From Agapetus fuscipes (lineage: Eukaryota > Arthropoda > Insecta > Trichoptera > Glossosomatidae): 64,000 nt of DNA. The notes under the pieces were generated by a model. It saw only the letters and a list, made by a program, of their open reading frames with translations. It made no database searches and was not told the DNA's origin. The stretch's first letter is position 1; each line of letters begins with the position of its first letter. Positions 1 through 11,235 of the stretch are shown here, in pieces. The stretch lies in assembly GCA_951799405.1 (NCBI GenBank), contig OX637334.1, positions 15,128,001 through 15,192,000 on the forward strand, read 5' to 3'. Both the position numbers and the translations under genes were made by a program.

Positions 1-255
1 GTGTAGCTAAAATTGCATTATAATGGTATATTTTCTTTTTAGGATTTGAAGTAATATTTTTTATGTTTGTAATGCAATACTTGTTTTATTTTTTCTCCTC
101 CAAGTAATATTTAATAATGGAAAAAGAAAGAGTTCCATACACAATTTTGACTGATTTCAGCGCCATGCGGCCGCTTCGGGAACCTTAGAAAATAATAATT
201 ATTCGCGGAGCATTGGCAAAATAAAAATTATTTCGCTGGCTTGTGGCTGGCTTTA
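1..255. other. AT-rich stretch, nothing recognised
   Basis: No exon, repeat family or reading frame could be recognised. By position it lies beyond FOXK exon 3, where the gene continues on the minus strand, so it is probably intronic. Confidence 0.4.
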
Positions 256-542
256 TGGGGCTTCCACACGCTTGCCAACCTAGCACAAGTCAAGCGCACA
301 GTGTGTCGTCTAGAGCATGCTAGCTGGACAAAATTTTGTCTAATGGACTAATTTTGTCCAGCTAGCATGTTCTAGACGACACACTGCACACTTGGCTTGT
401 AGCTAAGCGCACAGTGTGTCGTCTAGAACATGCTAGCTGGACAAAATTAGTCCATTAGACAAAATTTTGTCCAGCTAGCATGTTCTAGACGACACACTGT
501 GCGCTTGACTTGTGCTAGGTTGGCAAGCGTGTGGAAGCCCCA
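256..542. mobile_element. Nested palindromic MITE, copy 1
   Basis: The outer ends are inverted repeats beginning TGGGGCTTCCACACGC and running about 45 bases. Between them are two further long hairpins, each built around a GCTAGCTGGACAAAATT arm, separated by an asymmetric spacer of about 25 bases. The flanks read TTA (253-255) and TTA (543-545), a possible 3-base target duplication as made by PIF/Harbinger-type elements. No coding capacity. A second copy lies at 2340-2626 in the opposite orientation. Confidence 0.8.
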
Positions 543-545
543 TTA

Positions 546-1020
546 CAAAGTTCATATTCAAGAAAATAAAACTTAACGTTGTTACTCGAATAAATCGTTT
601 TGTCAAAATACATCAAAATTATAACGCAAACTTAAAGCGCTGTATAAGACCTAATAGGTTTTTTGTTTACGTTATGATTGAGTTAAAACGTGAAATGTCA
701 TACTACATATGTGAAAAGACATAGCGACATTGACATAATATATAACTCTAATATACCTATAACTCTGCTAACACAGGAGTTCTCGTGTTTTAAACGTAAA
801 ACATTGTGCATTTTATTATAATATATAGAAATTGAGACGCTCGTGAGAGGTGCTGCTTTATTCTTGATACATTATTTGTATGCGCCGCGGCTCAGTTAAA
901 ACGTTGACTTTCATACTTGGAGTTTAACTTTCCCGTGTTCGCGTCGCTTTGAAACCAAATAATAATACTATTATTATTACTCTATTGGGTGTATGGGAGC
1001 TTCCAAATTATTATAGAAAT
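546..1020. other. Unassigned AT-rich DNA
   Basis: No repeat or coding signal recognised. A 70-codon open frame here has no family features and is probably chance. Confidence 0.4.
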
Positions 1021-1039
1021 CGAAAACCTTTTTTGGAAA

Positions 1040-1227
1040 TTGTAAATTATCTAGATGTTTATTTTTAAATGTAATTTGTTGTGTATATTCATTGACTTAT
1101 AGGTTGATTTGCGGCTGACCACCCATGTTGTAGAAAATGGTTCTGCGTGTAAAACGTGTTGTGAGAATGCATCTAATGTGAATCCCCAATGTTGCATATC
1201 TTTACAACTTAGATTAGATTAGAATGT
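1040..1227 (+). repeat. R1 repeat (LINE 3' end), internally deleted
   Basis: It contains the R1 signature CTTATAGGTT and GCGGCTGACCACCCAT, lacks the middle of the unit, and ends with CTTAGATTAGATTAG. Its left side (TTTAAATGTAATTTGTTG) continues into sequence that also precedes R1 at 29780-29812 and 59440-59468. That makes it a 5'-truncated LINE 3' end rather than a free-standing SINE. Confidence 0.75.
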
Positions 1228-1246
1228 TATTAATTACACGCATACC

Positions 1247-1500
1247 TTGACTTATAGGTTGGTATGGCGCTGACCACACATACTGTAAAAAATAGTTCAG
1301 TTGGTCAATGTCACCCCTGTTCCAGGGAAGGTCGGCAAAAGTTGCAGGGCTTACGTTCATTTGAGGTTTTGATTTTTAATTGCTAGTACACACTCAGCAT
1401 TTGTATGTGCGAACTTACAAGTGTCTGTTTGTGGGCATGCATTTGATATGAGTTTTGAATGTTAATATATCTTTGCACTATAGATTGCAGATTATTATAG
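1247..1500 (+). repeat. R1 repeat
   Basis: A full-length R1 unit running from CTTGACTTATAGGTTGG through the CACCCCTGTTCCAGGGAAGG block to a TTTGCACTATAGATT tail. It belongs to the sub-type with TTTGTGGGCATGCATTTG near its 3' end, shared with the copies at 18598 and 47208. Confidence 0.8.
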
Positions 1501-1544
1501 AACTTTCGTACTTTTTTACTGTATTTGAAGAAATTTGAAAGACA

Positions 1545-1760
1545 TTGAATATATAAATGAATATAAACCCTGCAACTTTAGCCGACCTTTCCTGACACAG
1601 GGGTGACATTGGCAAAGTGAACTGGCAAAGTTTTGCGCTTGATAACCACAATCTATAATCTAAGTTGAAAAGGTATGTTAACATTTAAGATTCATATAAA
1701 GTGCATTCTCACAAGCATACACTCTTGTAAAATCGCACTTACAAATGCTGGATGTGTATT
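1545..1760 (-). repeat. R1 fragments, rearranged
   Basis: Minus-strand pieces of R1: the CACTTTGCCAATGTCACC block (about 1600-1620) and the 3' CAACTTAGATTATAG block (about 1650-1670). They are out of their normal order, so this is either two insertions or a rearranged one. Confidence 0.65.
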
Positions 1761-1861
1761 TACAAATTGAAACCAAAACCTAAAATCAACCAATCTATCA
1801 GTCGAGGATCTGGTATATTTACTGGTTATATATATACATATTTATATATTTTTTTTTATTT

Positions 1862-2110
1862 AAAAAAAAAAAATTGTGAAGAGGAATGCAATTCACCAAC
1901 CTATTCTGCCTGGCCAGAAACAGGTATTAATATCATCATTTAATAATTCATTATTGTTAATTATTAATGAATGATTGAATAATAATAACCCAATAGCATC
2001 TGTTGAACCAGGGTCAAAGTTAAAGTCAAGTGACCCAAGCGGGGATCGAACCAACGTTGTTCCATTCGAAACACGCTAGAAAGATCAGCCCTCTTGGCCC
2101 CCGCGGCTAT
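1862..2110 (-). mobile_element. tRNA-derived SINE-C copy
   Basis: Read on the minus strand it begins with a tRNA-like head carrying a box A-like GGGGGCCAAGAGGGCTGA and a box B GGTTCGATCCCCG. A body with an AATTATTAAT inverted repeat follows, then an A-rich end. Other copies are at 38923-39185 and 51776-52035. The head recalls a class-II (Ser/Leu) tRNA, but the parent tRNA is uncertain. Confidence 0.8.
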
Positions 2111-2117
2111 AACCCCG

Positions 2118-2232
2118 ACAAAGGATAAATTACAAGGATAAATGGTATATTTTGTGTGCTCCGCTGGCATTCGAATCCACAACCTTCCATTCAGAGCCCG
2201 AAGTGTTACTACTGCACTACGGACTGATAAGA
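2118..2232 (-). mobile_element. SINE-B head fragment
   Basis: The tRNA-related head of SINE-B (CGTAGTGCAGTAGTAACAC, then GGATTCGAATGCCAG), truncated in the body. It abuts the SINE-C copy at 1862-2110. Confidence 0.7.
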
Positions 2233-2339
2233 TATAAAAGAAGATAAAAAGTGATAAATAAAATGAAAATATTTTTATGGCCAAACTTGTTTTAATACAC
2301 TGGTTTGCTATCACTAGGACCTACACTTTGAAAATATAA

Positions 2340-2626
2340 TGGGGCTTTCACACGCTTGCCAACCTAGCACAAGTCAAGCGCACAGTGTGTCGTCTAGAAC
2401 ATGCTAGCTGGACAAAATTTTGTCTAATGGACTAATTTTGTCCAGCTAGCATGTTCTAGACGACACACTGTGCGCTTAGCTACAAGCCAAGTGTGCAGTG
2501 TGTCGTCTAGAACATGCTAGCTGGACAAAATTAGTCCATTAGACAAAATTTTGTCCAGCTAGCATGTTCTAGACGACACACTGTGCGCTTGACTTGTGCT
2601 AGGTTGGCAAGCGTGTGGAAGCCCCA
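2340..2626. mobile_element. Nested palindromic MITE, copy 2
   Basis: Nearly identical to 256-542, but the asymmetric central spacer is the reverse complement of the one in copy 1, so the two lie in opposite orientation. Flanks are TAA on the left and TTA on the right, so a target duplication is less clear than for copy 1. Confidence 0.8.
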
Positions 2627-2812
2627 TTAAAAAATATGTATACAAAAGATCCGCATCGCACCCTTAATCGTAAAGAGCAATAACTCCGAAATTGGGAAAA
2701 TCGATTTTGATGTAGAAACGCCATAAAAATGTGAAAAGAAAAGCTGGAATGTGACAGTCGTTCAATTTGGACGAATATGAATAGGTACATTAACAAGAAT
2801 AAATAATATTAG

Positions 2813-3146
2813 GATGATTTATTTGGTAAGCGTTGTTTTTGTGTGTATTACACCTCAAGAGCCCCCTGCGAGCTTGTTCGTCGCTGTAGAAAGCGCCAAT
2901 TCTCAAGCAAGACCCAGTTGTTGTAAAATTGGTCTTTGGTAAAGGCTTATGAATTTTTCAACCCAGCGAAGAGTAAATTTGGAAATATAAATGTTATATT
3001 TTTGTGCTCCGCCGGGATTCGAATCCACAACCTTCCATTTACGAGTCCGAAGTGTTGCCACTGGACTACGGACCGGTCCAAGAAATGCCAACAACACGCG
3101 GTTTACCTAGCGGGCACCCATCCAAGTAGCATCCGCGCCCAATGTA
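2813..3146 (-). mobile_element. tRNA-derived SINE-B copy
   Basis: Minus-strand order: tRNA-like head with box A (TAGTCCAGTGGCAACAC) and box B (GGATTCGAATCCCGG) at about 3015-3076, a body, then a 3' tail with the TTGAGGTGTAATACACAC block ending near 2813. Bases 3077-3146 match a host or element flank also found at about 37793-37815 and 37955-37985. Confidence 0.85.
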
Positions 3147-4661
3147 GCTTAACTTCGGTGATCTGTAAAGAACTTTAATCTGAGTTTATTACTAAAAGTT
3201 AAGTAAATTCAAGTGATGGTAATTGCTATACAAAATTAAAGGTTGAAATCTACTTTTAGATTCATTTCTTATATTTTGAGAAAAAAAGGCCATTTTACCG
3301 GTTTTTTGTACATTAGTGCAACAAGTCAAACATGCAAAACATCAAACGTAATTTCCCATCATTCTTATTTTTGGACTTATTGTTCTTTAATTAGAAGCGT
3401 GCGATATATGAAAAAAAATATCCACATAATATATTGTGTGAGATAGACGAAACAGTACTTTGGCATGCCTTTTTTAAAACGACAAAACATGCTCTGGTCA
3501 CACGTCCTACGTGTCGATTCAAGATGCAAAAAAAGTTAAATAATTCTAACATAGAATAATACTTGTGTCAAATCATTTCTTTTTGCAATTTTTTATGCAT
3601 AACTTACTGTATGAGCCATGAGGTCGTAAATACTCAACAATAGCGTTTAAACACAAGTTTATAAAAACTAAAACGCTCGCTAAGAGCGTCAAGATAATTT
3701 ACATTATATTTTTATGAAACGTAATGCTTGAGTAAAAACATTAAGTTGAATACTTCAGCAACGCCATCTGATCACGATGAGTCAAAGTTATTTGACATAA
3801 AATTACGATTTTAGTTTCATAAAACAATTAAAGAGGTTCTTTAGTCCCGATATTAATAATCTTCTTAAACTCTCGTATACCCTTAAGACACACACGCTGT
3901 TTTCAAAAATAATCACGAAAACACCCTTAATTTACATTATTTTAACTTTTTTGTTTTTATATTCAAAAAGGAAACTTGAAAAAAACCCCGAAATATATAT
4001 TTTTGAAGCTCGTTTAACGTAACAAATAAATGTCAAAGAAACTAACAAAAAACAGAAGGTACCTAAACACATGGTACATCTCTCTCACAATACCGCATAG
4101 CGGTGTCTCGTTCTTCTATTTACCCTTTCTAACGTATTGCGTTGTCCCTTTTTAGGTCTCGCCTTTTCGTCATAATAATTGTTCGTGCACGTATTGGGAG
4201 AAATAGTTGAGTCACTATGAGTACGCTATCATTATTATCATCATAATATGTCAGTTCAACTAAAGATGGAACTGAAATATTATGATGATAATAATGTAGC
4301 GAGAGCCCGCTAGCGCTATCCGTGATGAGCGGAATGGGGCGGAGTGTGGAGGAGAGAGGGGAAGTGAAGCGAACTGACAAGCGGCGGGCAGATAATATTA
4401 TGTGCTATACCGCGCGTAATTTGAATTTTTAAAAGAACAGAAGATGAATATTGTTGTATGAATTGTGTGTTTAATTCAGTTCGGCAACAACTATTGAACT
4501 GTATGAGATGTACGCCACTGCCATACAGGCCAGATTATTGAGAGGCCGCTTCATTTGGGAGACCAAGGTGAGATTTTAGCTACAGCACCGCTGGGAACTG
4601 CTGCAGTTTCAGCTTGCCATTACTGTAATAGTGAAGTAAGTAATGTGATGCATGTTCTCAC
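3147..4661. other. Non-coding stretch next to FOXK exon 3
   Basis: AT-rich, with no exon found on either strand. In particular I see no forkhead-domain exon, which would be expected next in FOXK, so the forkhead must lie left of the window. The only structure seen is the hairpin at 4224-4301. Confidence 0.5.
4224..4301. repeat. Perfect-looking short hairpin
   Basis: Arms of about 34 bases (CGCTATCATTATTATCATC against its reverse complement) around an 11-base loop. It may be a small MITE remnant. No coding capacity. Confidence 0.7.
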
Positions 4662-4813
4662 CGCTGAGCCATTGGAGGACGGCCTGGAGATGTTGTCCCT
4701 GTCCCGGGTGAGAGCAGCATAAGAGGCCGCCAGCCCCAAGTCAGGGTGCATGCCCCGCCTGTGCCCACCTCCCCGCGGGCTGGTGGGGCAGCTGTTGGCT
4801 GCACTGATGGTGC
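4662..4813 (-). CDS. FOXK: FOXK exon 3
   Basis: Third coding exon of the forkhead-box K transcription factor. The minus-strand acceptor is TTGTTCCAG and the donor is GCG|GTGAGA. It is 152 bases: two bases complete the codon begun by exon 2, then 50 whole codons. The product contains GTISAANSCPTSPRGGG, matching the conserved FOXK linker between the FHA and forkhead domains (family motif GTISxxNSCPxSPRG), then DLGLAASYAAL, the counterpart of the DLQLAAEFAA segment. It ends in a Ser-rich stretch just before where the forkhead should start. The exon ends in phase 0. The forkhead exon is not in the window. Identification is strong; the splice borders are inferred from consensus and phase agreement. 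Confidence 0.93.
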
Positions 4814-5357
4814 CTGGAACAACAATAACCACATCAGTCAAGGCCATTCAGTGACATGCAGTATTCAACTCTCTTAAAGAGCAGGCCCTGTCTAATTTGG
4901 CCAAACTGTAAGATGTCAATGTACAAGCTGGAAACGGAATTAAAATGAATGTCATCTTGATGGGGTTTGAAGTTTTAGGATTTGGAACCAGATGTGACCA
5001 TACAATATGAAATATTTGCACTTGAAGGAGACCGCAGCATATTTGGAAGCACCTATATTAACATGAACTATTACTAACCTTGTAACATGAATTATTTATA
5101 CACTAATAAAGGATTGATGTTCCTAAAATCTTGAAGCCAAAGGGCTCTACGGTGTCAATTTATATTTTCAGTACATATTGTTTGCACCTTTCAATATTTC
5201 ACTGGACCTGAGAAGGCCCATTTTTTTAAGAAGTCCTGTGCAGGAGGCTCTGTAGCTTAAATGTAATTTGGAAGTTATGACACTTGTTGAAGTGCCGCAG
5301 AGGTGTAGGAGAGGTAAAAGTTGATGTCCTGATCCCTCTATAGTCCTTACTATATAT

Positions 5358-6048
5358 CAGTGGCGAAGGGTCCGAATAAAACGATTCCCATCGGCTTCTC
5401 TTTTGAAATTACGCAAAAAGTAATGTAAAAAACTATTTATTTCATTTGTAACAATAAACTAACAATCTATTTTTTCAAACGCGCGAAATTTATTCGATCC
5501 TGTAAAATAAAGCAGCAGACTCAAGAACACTCCCGAGTATGCTCCCGAGTCTAGGATACAGACTAGGGTATCAGAGGGGAACAAGTCGGAGGCGGGGGAG
5601 GGGCCGGTTGACGCGCGGGCTCGCCGTAATAATGATCAAGATAAGTCGGTGTAACATCGGGTTACTCTGGTGGTCTAGACACGCGCCGTGAGTGAGAAAT
5701 CTTAAAAAATTGCATATTTATGGAAATACACAATATTTTTGAATAAAATAAAATTAAATACTTGATGAATATATATTTTTTGAAAGATTAACCATTATTA
5801 ATGTTAAATTTTTTAATAAAATATGTTTTTATTGTACATTTATTTTTTCGTCTTTTTTTTTCACGTCTTGTATCAAAATTACAAGATACGTATTTCAAAG
5901 CCACTTTTATTTACTTTAAGTGTATATTGCAAAGTCGAGCTATTTTTTTAGAAATCAAATTTTATTTTTCCCCGTGGAATTTTAATGTTTGATGGCTTTC
6001 TTTTTCTCCATCGAGTTACCTTCTGAGAAAAATCACCCTTCGCCACTG
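5358..6048. mobile_element. Non-autonomous hAT element (691 bp)
   Basis: The ends are inverted repeats beginning CAGTGGCGAAGGGT, a typical hAT terminus, and it is flanked by a perfect 8-base target duplication CTATATAT (5350-5357 and 6049-6056). No transposase reading frame inside, so it would need a transposase in trans. The right duplication runs into a TA microsatellite. Confidence 0.9.
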
Positions 6049-6159
6049 CTATATATATATATATATATCGTATAATATTTAAGCCGCATGGTGTTGTGTT
6101 GCCTTTGTTTTAGGACACTGAGAGGAAGTAGTGATAGATGTTGGTTTTGAATAAACTAG

Positions 6160-6440
6160 GATTCAATTAGGGTGGGAACACAGATACCAGTAAATCATTC
6201 CATGAACTGCAAGTTTGGCAGAGGAATGATTTATGAAATTGACAGGTTTTCGACAATAACAGTGAGTAAAAGTTGTTCTATTAGTTGTCCTTATAGATAC
6301 AAGAGAAGGAGGAATAAGTGAAGATATTTCATCAGAACAAGCACCGATAGAAGAGATTGAGTATTCCAAACCGTCTTCTTTGTTCAAGGGGCTGCAGGTA
6401 GTCTTGTAGGGTAGAGTCGTCAATCAGCTTCACTGCTCCT
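6160..6440 (-). pseudogene. C-terminal remnant of a LINE reverse transcriptase
   Basis: On the minus strand one frame reads VKLIDDSTLQDYLQPLEQRR followed by RFGILNLFYR. Another frame then continues SSLIPP...TNRTTFTHCYCRKPV...NHSSAKLAV. This order (basic/LIDD segment, QRR, LFYR, then the R-T-T-H and S-x-W-N type tail) is that of the C-terminal end of Jockey/CR1-type non-LTR retrotransposon proteins. Stops and frameshifts show it is dead. It lies in the FOXK intron between exons 2 and 3. Confidence 0.75.
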
Positions 6441-6581
6441 TTTTGTATAAAATCAAGTTGGTCAATCAGTCTCTTTGATGAGATGACTGTTGTTCCCCCT
6501 GCTAATAATCATCATCATTACCCACCATCACCATCTGATTGAAGTGTTTTCATGTAGAACAGTGATCATGAGTTGTTATAC

Positions 6582-6760
6582 CTGTGGGGGAGGGGAAGGG
6601 GCTCTGCGCCTCGTCTTGCTCCTCCTGCGGGATGTTGATGCGCAGCGGGGGCAGGGGGCGCTCCTCCACCCCGCCTCCTGCCGTGGCCGTCCCGGGGCCC
6701 CCACCCACTAAGGACTGAAACATCAGGCGGATGTTGGTGCTCGGGAAGCGCAGCGTGCAT
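6582..6760 (-). CDS. FOXK: FOXK exon 2
   Basis: Second coding exon of FOXK, 179 bases. The minus-strand acceptor is CTCTGTTCCAG and the donor is CCACAG|GTATAA. One base completes the codon started in exon 1, and the exon ends after the first base of a codon completed by exon 3. The product CTLRFPSTNIRLMFQSL is the end of the FHA domain as known in FOXK proteins. A Gly/Thr-rich loop follows, then PLPPLRINIPQ and SPFPSPTG, matching the family's conserved P-L-K-I-x-I-P and SPVPSPTG motifs. Codons are GC-rich compared with the surrounding intron. Intron 1 upstream is about 35.7 kb. Confidence 0.95.
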
Positions 6761-6929
6761 CTGGAACAGAGACAATACAAGTTCAAGCTAAGGAAGCTAT
6801 ACAAGGGTTTAAAGTATAACTATTATCAAGAACGGAAGAATACAAATATTGGAGAAGAGACTGATAATGAAATGGGCAATGGATATACAGAGAAAGTAAT
6901 CCTTCAATTTATGTCTTCTTTGTGATTAT

Positions 6930-9900
6930 ATATGGGAAAAACACAATGACAAAAAAAAAACTACATAATTTGGTAGCATTAATTGTTTTGAGTTTTAGGC
7001 GTACACGGCTGGTTGTGGTAGAGAATGCGGCCGGAAGCTCCACCTCCCACAGACCACGGTAACAGATCTCGGAAAGCAACTCTCCAGCATTATTTTTTTT
7101 GTTTTGACAAACTTTTGAAGTTCTCTAACTTCAATGAGAAATAAATTCTAGTAAGAAATTATAAGCCATATCTCTTATTATTCAGATCAGCCCACAGCAC
7201 CTTATTTGTGAAATCCATACCAAAAACAATTATTGAAATGGACTCAAAGGGACCACAATGAACTGAGATCAGTTTAGAATCTGGAACTTTTTTTCTCGGT
7301 GAGCAAACTTAGAATAATCCGCCTTGTATGGGACTCCCGCCCTTAGCAACCAATAACAAAATATTTGAATGTTTTGAGTGTTTAATTATAGAATACTTGT
7401 TCTGTACAAAAAAATTTAAGATTAATAATGAATTTTCAGTGTTCAAACAATGAAATATATTATACAAAATATTGTTTGCCTTATCCCTAATTTATGTCAA
7501 ATCATGTGCTGAGCCCATTAACTTTGCACGAAATTCGAAACTCTGCTGCATATTTTTCAAATTTTATTCCTTCATGAGTCATAGGGGATTTTCATGTTTC
7601 TAACGGAAAAATAAAATACATTTTTGTTTACTTTCCACCTGTCATATTTTGACAAACGCGTGCGCGCGCAGTCTTAGCAGCGCCTTTAGCGGACAACATC
7701 CGAATTACACTCTAAAATAATATCAAACTATACATACCGTTTACCACAAATAATGTGAAAAATAAGGCAGCACCTCTAATGAGCGTTTTAGTTTCAATAC
7801 ACTTTTTACGACAAAACAATATGGCGACGAAGCTTGGCAATATTATTTATTATGTCAACAAGGAGTAAATATTATTGTTTTTTTTCCACAGGTACATTAT
7901 AATGGTGAAATTATGTGTTTTTGTCATGAAAACTAGATTTGTTAGAGATGTTTTTATTGAAAAATGGGTCAGAGTTTGAGGTCATTTGAACGTTTGATAT
8001 TATTTTAGTCATAAATAGGCATTGATCTAAATAAAATATATAGATGGAGCATTAGCGTATATATCCGAGCCACATCATGGTTGCCCTAAATGATAGTGTA
8101 TGCCCCATTTGCAATCAGTTGTTTACCAAGCGTCGGCAAGGAAACATCGAGGTACCTCATTGGTACCTACATGTAAATTGAAGACAACTATCATGCGAAG
8201 ATAGCCTGACAGTTTCATAAAAATTTTAAATTTCCCCATATAATAGAAATAAGTTAATTTAATGAAATAAAACTCATGATAAGCGTGTGATGCATTATTA
8301 CAAACAAAAGCATACAGTAAAAAACCACAAAATATAAAAAAAAACTCAGTTCTTCATACTTATACCCATTATTTGACGATAGATTTTTTTTCTTATATTA
8401 GACGCATTAATCGTATTTTTTAAGGTTTATTTAGATATAAATACAAAAGAAATAAAGATATTAAAATGTAAATAAGCATATAAGACAACTTTCAGAGATG
8501 CTCCTTTAAAATAACGGAGAAAAAAATCTGCTGATATTCATAAAATTATCAAAAAATACTTTATTACATAAAAGTAAGATACAGTCAGTAATGCGTCTTT
8601 TTTGTTTAAGTTTTTTTTAGTTCCTACACAACTTTAAATATAATGCACTGTTTTTTTTTTTAAATGTGAATTTATTCGTATTAAGTTATTTTTCCTTACA
8701 TTTTGGGAAACGTATGTTGTGAGACGTCAGCCTCAGATGTCACTTGTTAGGTTTTCTTCACTTCGGCTTGAGTACCATGGAGTTCTTTTAAATGGAGAGG
8801 CTATTTATTTGATTTAGTTCTAAACACTGTGTTCCATACAGTCACTGAAATCTAATTTCGCCAGACTTTGTCCCTTGTTTTGTCTCGCTCGCACAACATA
8901 CGTTTTTTGTTGTTGTCCTTTTCTATCACGTTATGCGTCTCTACTCCGTCGTTAATTTATGTAAGCAGGTAATATTGCTTAGCAACGAATTGTTGATGTT
9001 ATTTTCGTTGACAACATAATTTAGTGTTGTCAAAGGTTTTGACAATATCTGATACTTTTTAATGCTTCTGTTCCATAAACGTAAATATTTTACTTAATGT
9101 TACATAATTACTTGTGAAAATTATTTCAATTACATTTTTTTAATTTTAAGTTTTTTCAATGATGTTAGGAGTAATACCTATAGAAGACGAAGTAAAAAAA
9201 AATATTCTTTTTAATCCAATTTCCTTGAAATATAAAAGAATAAATGAAACAAAAAGTGTAGGGTAGAAATTGAAATTTTGAATTTTGAAATACAGACCAC
9301 TTCAAATACATACATTTCACAAAAAAAAATGTTCTCACGTGACGGTATCAGATACTATATTTTATCATTATCACATCTCTATCACTAAAAATGGCCGACG
9401 GTTTGACAGCGGGGCTATTGTTTTGTTGCTAAAGGCATCGGCAGATAAAATATTAATTGAATTTACTTAAATATTAATATTCACTGGTAATTACGAGTGA
9501 AAAGTTACTCCAGACTTTTTATTACAATTTCTCGTATTGTTTGTGCATTTGGAAAATTTGTGGCTTGGCATTTTGATGATTTTTCTTTCCAGTTAGGAAA
9601 CACACCTGTTCATAGTTGGAAGGTTACCGATAGACTGAATTTGGATTTTTGTATGATGAGTGGGGTAGCGCATTTCTAATTCACAAAGGATTGCTTTCTC
9701 AGCCCATCCAGTCCTTACAAATCCATGTTGAGTACGGCCCCTGATGTTGTCATTGAGATCAGAAAGAGACAGAAACATAACAAAATTTCTAATGTTTCTT
9801 TCTCTTTCTTTCTACAATTTTGTGGCACAACCGTTTGTATAGGAAAACACTCACGCGCTCCATCTATGTATATTATTTATATCGATGTAAATAGGTCATG

Positions 9901-10000
9901 GGGTCATTTTTTTGACATTGTCAATTTATTGATTCAGTAGGTACTTTCTTAGTAGGCACCAAGTACTTTATAGTAGAATATATTAAAAATACATTGAAAT
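6930..10000. other. Intronic DNA with few recognisable elements
   Basis: About 3 kb of AT-rich DNA. A fragment of the MITE family called M1 here is visible at about 7262-7380 (CTCGGTGAGCAAAC, then CTTAGCAACCAATAACAAA). Short open frames around 9285-9940 have no family features I recognise. Confidence 0.45.
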
Positions 10001-10039
10001 ATTCTTGGAACAAATAACAAAGACAAAAATTTACGTCAC

Positions 10040-10175
10040 ACAAAAATTACGGGGTCGCTAGGGAAAAGGTTAACAAACATTTTGATATTGATGGCTAAGG
10101 ACCGTAGTCACATAGAAGTGTGACGTTTGCCCTCTGTAAATCTAAGTTCAAATTTGTGCTGAGCTGAGTTCATTC
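10040..10175. repeat. M1 MITE fragment
   Basis: Contains GCTAGGGAAAAGG, then GGCTAAGGACCGTAGTCACA and TGTGACGTTTGCC, the core also seen at 42300-42370 and 45700-45790 and, in reverse complement, at 45890-45950. Ends are not clear. Confidence 0.55.
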
Positions 10176-10218
10176 TACACTTCTTCAATTCGAGTCTGTA
10201 TGGATCTATAGTAGGTAT

Positions 10219-10690
10219 CTAATGGATATAAAGTTTCGGATACGGATATTGAAATAATATTATTTAGGATTGAAATACGGATATTAAATTATTTCGGATA
10301 TTCGCTAGTTTCGATTACGGATATTAAATTGTTCAGGAATTTTCAAAGTATAATAGTACGTAAAGAACTATGGTAAAGAACAAAATAAATTGTATGATTT
10401 TATTTCTAGGTTTTGGTTTTACAATCAGTCATCAGTTAGGCCCGGTAGTTTCATCGTTAGCATAGCGACTTTATACAGAATGAAAAGGACGCACTTATGT
10501 CAATCGAGTGGGTAGTTTTTTTTATCAGTTTAAAGTCACATATGCTAACGATGAAACTACCGGGCCTTAGTGATTATCATAGCTATTCACTTAAAAATAC
10601 AAAAATTAAATGATCATAAAAAATATTAAATTCCAAATTTCTATTACATCATTTAATATTAACCGAAACTTTTATATCCGTACGGATACG
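10219..10690. mobile_element. Degenerate inverted-repeat element with tandem core
   Basis: The left GGATATAAAGTTTCGGATAC and the right complement of ATCCGTACGGATACGG-type sequence form an inverted pair. The left part carries three or more spaced TACGGATATT motifs. A Harbinger-like MITE (10439-10566) is inserted inside. Borders are approximate. Confidence 0.45.
10439..10566. mobile_element. PIF/Harbinger-like MITE (128 bp)
   Basis: Terminal inverted repeats GGCCCGGTAGTTTCATCGTT are flanked by TTA on both sides, matching the 3-base TWA target duplication of PIF/Harbinger elements. No coding capacity. A lone related end, AAGGCCCGGTGTTTTC, occurs at 32370. Confidence 0.8.
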
Positions 10691-10977
10691 GTTTTTTTTT
10701 TGTAATTTTAGACATCTGATGATTTACGTTAAATATAATATTATGTACATTCACTCCCATACAAGGTACAAGTTTACCGGCAATCGAACATTCACCGTCA
10801 AAAAATGCTGAAATCATTGCGATGAATTTTATTTATTTTATCAAAATACACGGCACTGGGTGCCTTTTACATAACATTATTTTTAACTTAACATTTATTT
10901 ATAAGTAAAACATACAAGTACTAAAGAAGAGAAGAAAAAAACAGTATACAATAGTTATTTATTAGGTTTATTAGTTT

Positions 10978-11235
10978 TATTACTTATAGGTTGTTATGCG
11001 GCTGACCACCCATAATATAAAAACTGGTTCACTTTGCCAATGTCACCCCTGTTTCAGGGAAGGACGGCAAGAGTTGCAAGGCTTATGTTCATTTGAGATT
11101 GGGTTTTTATATTGTAGGTCCACATGCGGCATGTGTTAGCGCGAAATTATACATATCTGCTTGTGGGAATGCATTGAGTATAATTCTTAAATGATATATA
11201 TCTTTGCAGCTTAGATTAGATTAGATTAGATTTAT
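10978..11235 (+). repeat. R1 repeat with ATTAG tail
   Basis: Almost base-for-base the same as the R1 part of the LINE insertion at 29812-30069, ending in repeated TTAGA units. It is among the youngest-looking R1 copies. The element at 11230-12205 begins at its tail. Confidence 0.85.

Noticed and set aside
4129..4380. Minus-strand frame as the FOXK forkhead exon
   Set aside because: Its translation has none of the forkhead motifs; the domain must lie outside the window.
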